This document shows, one piece after another, positions 60,844-64,000 of a DNA stretch of 64,000 nucleotides. Where the stretch lies: assembly GCF_015710975.1 (NCBI RefSeq), contig NZ_CP049783.1, positions 5,342,001 to 5,406,000 on the forward strand, given 5' to 3'. A program made the translations under genes and the position numbers. Position 1 is the first letter of the stretch. The number at the start of each line of letters is the position of its first letter. The notes under the pieces are model-generated. The model had not been told where the DNA came from, did not search any database, and worked only from the letters and a program-made list of their open reading frames with translations. Source of the stretch: Paenibacillus polymyxa. GTDB taxonomy: Bacteria; Bacillota; Bacilli; Paenibacillales; Paenibacillaceae.

Positions 60844-61748
60844 GTTTTCATACCAGATAATACCTTGTGTATCCAGATCGCTGACATAGCTCCTTCTCCC
60901 ATTGCAACCGTCGCTTGCTCGGCATGAGCCCCTAAGTCTCCGGCCACCCAAACATTTTCCACGTTTGTCATTTTGCTGCGGGGATGCGTCTCAATATGCT
61001 TGTTATGCAGCAGATGCACACCCAGTTGCTCCGCCAGCTCTGAATGAACATGGTTGCTTCCAAAGGCTAAGAAGCCCCGCTCTGCTCGAACCACTTGTCC
61101 ATCAGCCAGCCGCACTCCTTCAAAACAGCCCGGTTGTCCCGTGATAATCTCAGAAATGGTTGCTTCCTTATATTCAATCCCTTTTTCCCGCAGCTTCACG
61201 AACAGCTCGTCCGGTACTTCTGAACGCTCATGATTGACATAGACAAGGTGATCGGTACGTGCCGACAAAATCAAGGCCATGGAAGCTCCCGCTTTGCCCG
61301 CCCCCATGACGACTGTACTGCGATCCTGGACCTCATACCCGTCACAGTCCGGGCACACATATACACTGTTGCCCAAGCAGGCTTGTAGCCCTTCCAGCTT
61401 TGGAAAACGGTCCGTCAGCCCTGTGGCCAATAACAGCGTTTTTGACGTATAAACTGACCCTGCCTCCACTTCAATATCAAAAAGCTCATCTCTCTTGGTC
61501 GCTTTTATCGCCTTACCATCAACAAATTCAGTGCCTAGCCTCGTGGCTTCACTACGTCCAAGCCGTCGTAGCTCTTCACCAGAAATCCCATCAGGAAAGC
61601 CCAAAATATTATGATACTGATGGCACAGCGTAGATCGACCATAGCCCGAATCGATCACCAGCACCCGATGACTGCTGTATCTACCCAATTGAATGGCTGC
61701 TTGCAATCCGGCAATTCCCCCACCGACAATAATGCAATCGTAGTTCAT
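60825..61748 (-). CDS. Thioredoxin-reductase-like FAD/NAD(P) oxidoreductase
   Basis: 307 residues with two dinucleotide folds: FAD site CIIVGGGIAGLQAA (5-18) and NAD(P) site VVMGAGKAGASMAL (about 146-159), plus VWVAGDLG near 272 closing the FAD site. The redox motif is CPDCDGYE, so both cysteines of a TrxR CxxC are kept though the spacer differs from the usual CATC. The N-terminal CHQYHNILGFPDGISG resembles small flavoprotein disulfide oxidases as in gliotoxin or holomycin pathways. The ATG at 61748 follows GGAGGAATT. Partner unknown. Confidence 0.88.
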   Translation of the reverse strand: MNYDCIIVGGGIAGLQAAIQLGRYSSHRVLVIDSGYGRSTLCHQYHNILGFPDGISGEELRRLGRSEATRLGTEFVDGKAIKATKRDELFDIEVEAGSVYTSKTLLLATGLTDRFPKLEGLQACLGNSVYVCPDCDGYEVQDRSTVVMGAGKAGASMALILSARTDHLVYVNHERSEVPDELFVKLREKGIEYKEATISEIITGQPGCFEGVRLADGQVVRAERGFLAFGSNHVHSELAEQLGVHLLHNKHIETHPRSKMTNVENVWVAGDLGAHAEQATVAMGEGAMSAIWIHKVLSGMKTKIPQL

Positions 61749-61887
61749 GTCCTAATTCCTCCTTCAAATACGCGCAAATGCTAAACATCTGCAAAAAAAG
61801 CAATCACACTTATGTAAACTTCTCATCCAATTTCAAACATAATATCACCCACTTACGGATGAATTAACCTATAAAAATTGAAATCAC

Positions 61888-61920
61888 AAACAGCACTGCG
61901 GATTATCCACAGTGCTGTTT
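61888..61920. terminator. Intrinsic terminator of the nitroreductase gene
   Basis: Perfect 11-bp arms AAACAGCACTG (61888-61898) and CAGTGCTGTTT (61910-61920). Confidence 0.8.
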
Positions 61921-61964
61921 TCAGGTTTTCATGTCAAACCTGAATCATCATACTAATATGATCA

Positions 61965-62567
61965 TTATTTAAATGTTTTTACGCGTTCCTCAATTGGTTG
62001 GAATTCCTTATCACCTGGTTGGAATGTCGGTTTACCAAATGGCATTTCAGCAATCAGTTTCCAATGCTCAGGAATGTTCCATTCATTTTTCACTTTTTCG
62101 TCGATCAAAGGATTATAGTGCTGAAGAGATGCGCCCAATCCTTCTTGCTCCAGAGCCGTCCATACAACCAGTTGCAGCATACCGTTAGATTGATTGGCCC
62201 AGATTGGGAAATTGTCCGCATACGCTTCAAATTGTTGTTGCAGACCAGCTACCACGTTGTTGTCTTCAAAGAACAAGACCGTTCCGTAACCGCTGCGGAA
62301 ACCGTTCATTTTCTCAGCAGTAGATTTGAATTGTTCTTCATTGCCTACCACTTCCCGCAAAATATCTTCTGTAATATTCCACAGTTTGTCATGATGCTCT
62401 CCGAGCAACACTACAGCGCGTGAAGTTTGGGAATTGAAAGAGGTAGGTGTGTACTTCACAGCTTCCTCTACGATCTCTTGAATCCGTTGGTCAGAAATTA
62501 CTTGTTCTTTGCTAATGCCATAATAGGAGCGTCTGTCTTTCAGAGCTGTGAAGAAGTCTTTAGTCAT
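61965..62567 (-). CDS. Nitroreductase family protein (HypO/YodC-like)
   Basis: 200 residues, FMN-dependent dimeric fold. DRRSYYGIS (11-19) and YTPTSFNSQTSRAVVLLGEHH (about 39-59) bind FMN; GLGASLQHYNPLIDEKV and AEMPFGKPTFQPGDKEFQPIEERV follow the Bacillus nitroreductase pattern. It reduces nitroaromatics or quinones using NAD(P)H. The ATG at 62567 follows AGGAGG. Its promoter carries an element like the HxlR-type operator repeats, so it is probably a target of the regulator 2 kb away. Confidence 0.92.
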   Translation of the reverse strand: MTKDFFTALKDRRSYYGISKEQVISDQRIQEIVEEAVKYTPTSFNSQTSRAVVLLGEHHDKLWNITEDILREVVGNEEQFKSTAEKMNGFRSGYGTVLFFEDNNVVAGLQQQFEAYADNFPIWANQSNGMLQLVVWTALEQEGLGASLQHYNPLIDEKVKNEWNIPEHWKLIAEMPFGKPTFQPGDKEFQPIEERVKTFK

Positions 62568-62592
62568 TTTGTTACCTCCTGAGAAAAATTAA

Positions 62593-62609
62593 TTACTTTT
62601 CGTAACTTA
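62593..62609. promoter_or_regulatory. HxlR-type operator-like element in the nitroreductase promoter
   Basis: TTACTTTTCGTAACTTA shares TTACTTTT-N-GTA with the second repeat before the HxlR-type gene. It lies directly downstream of the minus-strand -10 box, the same position as at the regulator's own promoter. Confidence 0.6.
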
Positions 62610-62637
62610 ATATACATCGCATATATCTTAAAGTCAA
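62609..62637 (-). promoter_or_regulatory. SigA-type promoter of the nitroreductase gene
   Basis: On the minus strand TTGACT (62637-62632) and TATATT (62614-62609) with a 17-base spacer. Confidence 0.7.
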
Positions 62638-62673
62638 GAGATTTCTTTTTAAATATTACCAGTTAGTCGAAAA

Positions 62674-62952
62674 TTATACGCCGCCATTATATTTTTTCTC
62701 ACTAGAAGAGGTGTGCTTGGTTACATCCTTGTCTCTCTCCTCTTGTCTTTCCATCTTTAAATCCTCTACGGGAATGGCATCTACCGTCTGCTCGATTTCA
62801 AAACGGTCGAACAAGCTTTCCTGATCTGTCGGATACTGCTCTGCATGATCACGATTAATCGGCTGTTCCTGATGTTTAGATTCCGTTGTCTCTTTCCCCG
62901 TCCGGCTTTTTTGCTCATTCTCACCGTGTAGCTTATCTTCAAATGGGTTCAT
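62674..62952 (-). CDS. Hydrophilic hypothetical protein
   Basis: 92 residues, strongly charged and low in hydrophobics (HGENEQKSRTGKETTESKHQEQ, MERQEERDKDVTKHTSSSEKK), so probably disordered. One more ordered stretch, LFDRFEIEQTVDAIPVEDL, sits in the middle. Small hydrophilic proteins of this kind are common in spore formers, but I do not recognise a family. The ATG at 62952 follows AGGGAGGG. Confidence 0.7.
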   Translation of the reverse strand: MNPFEDKLHGENEQKSRTGKETTESKHQEQPINRDHAEQYPTDQESLFDRFEIEQTVDAIPVEDLKMERQEERDKDVTKHTSSSEKKYNGGV

Positions 62953-63020
62953 CTTTCTTCCCTCCCTATCGGATTGGTATCCACAGTATACTTTTACCTT
63001 TCAGGTTGGGGATTAAACGC

Positions 63021-63052
63021 AAAAAAGAGAAAATCTTCGAAAGATTTTCTCT
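63021..63052 (-). terminator. Intrinsic terminator of the ferredoxin-like gene
   Basis: On the minus strand AGAGAAAATCTT pairs with AAGATTTTCTCT across a three-base loop, followed by T-rich sequence. Confidence 0.78.
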
Positions 63053-63081
63053 ACTCATGCTCTTATAGATCGTTGACTGGG

Positions 63082-63408
63082 TTATTCCGAGCTGGATTTA
63101 CGTGTACACTCATGAAAAAGATGAGGTTCCAGCTTCTCTCCCGCTACGAGCTTCTGCACCAGCTTTGTACCTGAGGCGGGGGTCATTTGACCATACCAGT
63201 CCCCTTGCGGATATACGATCACAACCGCAGCATCATGACAGCGCCCATTACAACGAGTTCTGGTCGTGTGAATATAGGCTTCTGCATGCTGTTTACGAAT
63301 TTCATCCCGAATTGCTTGTGTAACTTCTTCGCCTTCATGTCGCATACATGTGCCTCCATTGCAGATCAACACATGATGCTTCATCGGTTCTAAATCAAAA
63401 ATAGCCAT
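63082..63408 (-). CDS. Thioredoxin-like [2Fe-2S] ferredoxin domain protein
   Basis: 108 residues from the ATG at 63408, after AAAGGGG. Four cysteines in the pattern of the thioredoxin-fold 2Fe-2S ferredoxins are seen as HHVLICNGGTC and TRTRCNGRC. VIVYPQGDWYGQMTP is the usual following block. Such proteins carry electrons in the cytosol; the partner is unknown. It lies 35 bases behind the phosphodiesterase gene on the same strand. Confidence 0.9.
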   Translation of the reverse strand: MAIFDLEPMKHHVLICNGGTCMRHEGEEVTQAIRDEIRKQHAEAYIHTTRTRCNGRCHDAAVVIVYPQGDWYGQMTPASGTKLVQKLVAGEKLEPHLFHECTRKSSSE

Positions 63409-63443
63409 AGCTTCCCCTTTAATCAACAGTTGTTGGTTTTATA

Positions 63444-63944
63444 TCAATGTTTATCTGGATAAAGAACAAGCCGTGCTTCCATCTGCCCGTCTTCAATCGT
63501 CAGCACGATAAATGAGTATTCGTCTTCACCGCGCTTGTCCGTCGGAGACCCCGGATTAAGGACAAGCAGATCATCTATCTTTTTGACCACAGGAATATGC
63601 GAATGTCCATAAATCAGGCAATCCAATGTTTCTCCCTTAAATGTATTCAGTGCGATATTCTCTGTCGAGCCGCGCCAGCCGTGACCATGAACCATGCCGA
63701 TCCGCTTGCCTTGGACTTCAACGATTCGTTGATAGCCTAGACGCTCCACGATGTCGGTTCCATCATTGTTTCCGGCAATGCCCTTCACAGGCGCAAATTC
63801 AGCTAGACGTTCATAGACGAACCAATCCGTCCAGTCTCCGGCATGGAGAATGAGGTCACTGCCTTTTAACTCCTGCACAAGCCGACTAGGCAGCGTTTTG
63901 CTTCTGTGTGGCATATGAGTGTCTGAAAGTACGATGATTTTCAT
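63444..63944 (-). CDS. Metallophosphoesterase, YfcE/MJ0936 (YsnB-like) type
   Basis: 166 residues. The two-metal centre motifs are all present: SDTHMPHRS (7-15), LILHAGDWTD (about 31-40), GIAGNNDGTD (about 55-64), GMVHGHGW and IYGHSHIPVV. The family hydrolyses phosphodiesters with Mn2+; the physiological substrate is unclear. The ATG at 63944 follows AAGGAG, and the start codon overlaps the stop of the preceding reading frame (ATGA), implying coupling, as ysnA-ysnB are coupled in B. subtilis. Confidence 0.92.
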   Translation of the reverse strand: MKIIVLSDTHMPHRSKTLPSRLVQELKGSDLILHAGDWTDWFVYERLAEFAPVKGIAGNNDGTDIVERLGYQRIVEVQGKRIGMVHGHGWRGSTENIALNTFKGETLDCLIYGHSHIPVVKKIDDLLVLNPGSPTDKRGEDEYSFIVLTIEDGQMEARLVLYPDKH

Positions 63945-64000
63945 ATCAATTTCTCCTTACCAGCGTCTTCACACGGATGAACTTTGTTGCCCAACCCGCT
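63941..64000 (-). CDS. C-terminal end of a gene upstream of the phosphodiesterase (possible RdgB/YsnA)
   Basis: Nineteen codons remain before the window edge, ending in a TGA that overlaps the downstream ATG. The residues (SGLGNKVHPCEDAGKEKLI) are too few to identify a family. By analogy with the B. subtilis rph-ysnA-ysnB order it could be the XTP/dITP pyrophosphatase, but this is context only. Confidence 0.35.
   Translation of the reverse strand, partial: SGLGNKVHPCEDAGKEKLI

Noticed and set aside
1..64000. CRISPR arrays, tRNA or rRNA genes, prophage genes, attachment sites
   Set aside because: Looked for and not seen: no regularly spaced repeats, no recognisable tRNA or rRNA sequence, and no phage structural or integrase genes. 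A computed scan could still find a tRNA that I missed.

Overview
The window reads as a chromosomal segment of a Paenibacillus-type Firmicute, close to the P. polymyxa group. Nearly every gene has a strong Gram-positive ribosome binding site (AGGAGG-like) and GTG/TTG starts are common. The products match Bacillales families: YetF/DUF421, YhgE/Pip, LplB-YtcP-YesMN ABC systems, AlsS/AlsD, NiaP, FosB, an intracellular subtilisin and the UxaC-YjmB-ExuR hexuronate set. The genus call is inference from gene content; there is no rRNA or tRNA gene to anchor it. I saw no CRISPR array, prophage or intact insertion sequence.

Left part (1-10.7 kb): a small flavin-redox operon (glutaredoxin-like, LLM monooxygenase, start of an FMN reductase); a DUF421 membrane protein; an ABM monooxygenase divergent from a LysR regulator; a Zur-boxed YciC/CobW zinc chaperone gene and a DMT efflux gene, each broken by one apparent single-base frameshift; an aldo/keto reductase; and a very long YhgE/Pip protein built on 21-22 residue repeats. 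From 10.9 to 16.4 kb, two decayed IS3-family transposase fragments bracket a sugar acetyltransferase, a MATE pump with a divergent AraC regulator, a HAD hydrolase, a stub of an RND pump and two paralogous tiny membrane proteins. This looks like an acquired and partly eroded island.

Middle (16.6-45.2 kb): DUF2062 gene, glycogen operon glgC-glgD-glgP (without glgA or glgB), a DUF3891 gene, and a CUT1-type sugar ABC importer (permease-permease-lipoprotein) with its own YesM/YesN two-component pair. Next is a candidate peptide quorum-sensing cassette: a TPR receptor gene whose 3' end overlaps a 35-codon secreted pro-peptide gene, under a perfect AT-rich palindrome. The galacturonate pathway follows in two arms (uxaB-uxaA, and uxaC-transporter plus exuR) sharing four copies of an ACGTTAACA-ended operator and flanking a pyruvate oxidase gene. 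Then comes alsS-alsD for acetoin.

Right part (45.3-64 kb): a TPR protein, intracellular subtilisin, a MATE-fosB-phosphotransferase resistance-like group, glutamate racemase, azoreductase, small secreted or hypothetical proteins, 6-phosphogluconolactonase, OsmC and NiaP with an operator-like palindrome. These are followed by a 23-codon hydrophobic peptide gene with its own terminator, a divergent SRAP protein, zwf-gnd, an HxlR regulator whose operator repeats recur in front of a nitroreductase gene, a thioredoxin-reductase-like flavoprotein, a 2Fe-2S ferredoxin-like protein and a YfcE-type phosphodiesterase.

Metabolic theme: plant polysaccharide use (galacturonate and oligosaccharide import), carbon storage (glg), overflow metabolism (pyruvate oxidase, acetoin) and the oxidative pentose phosphate branch (zwf, pgl-type lactonase, gnd), with several thiol/electrophile stress functions between them.
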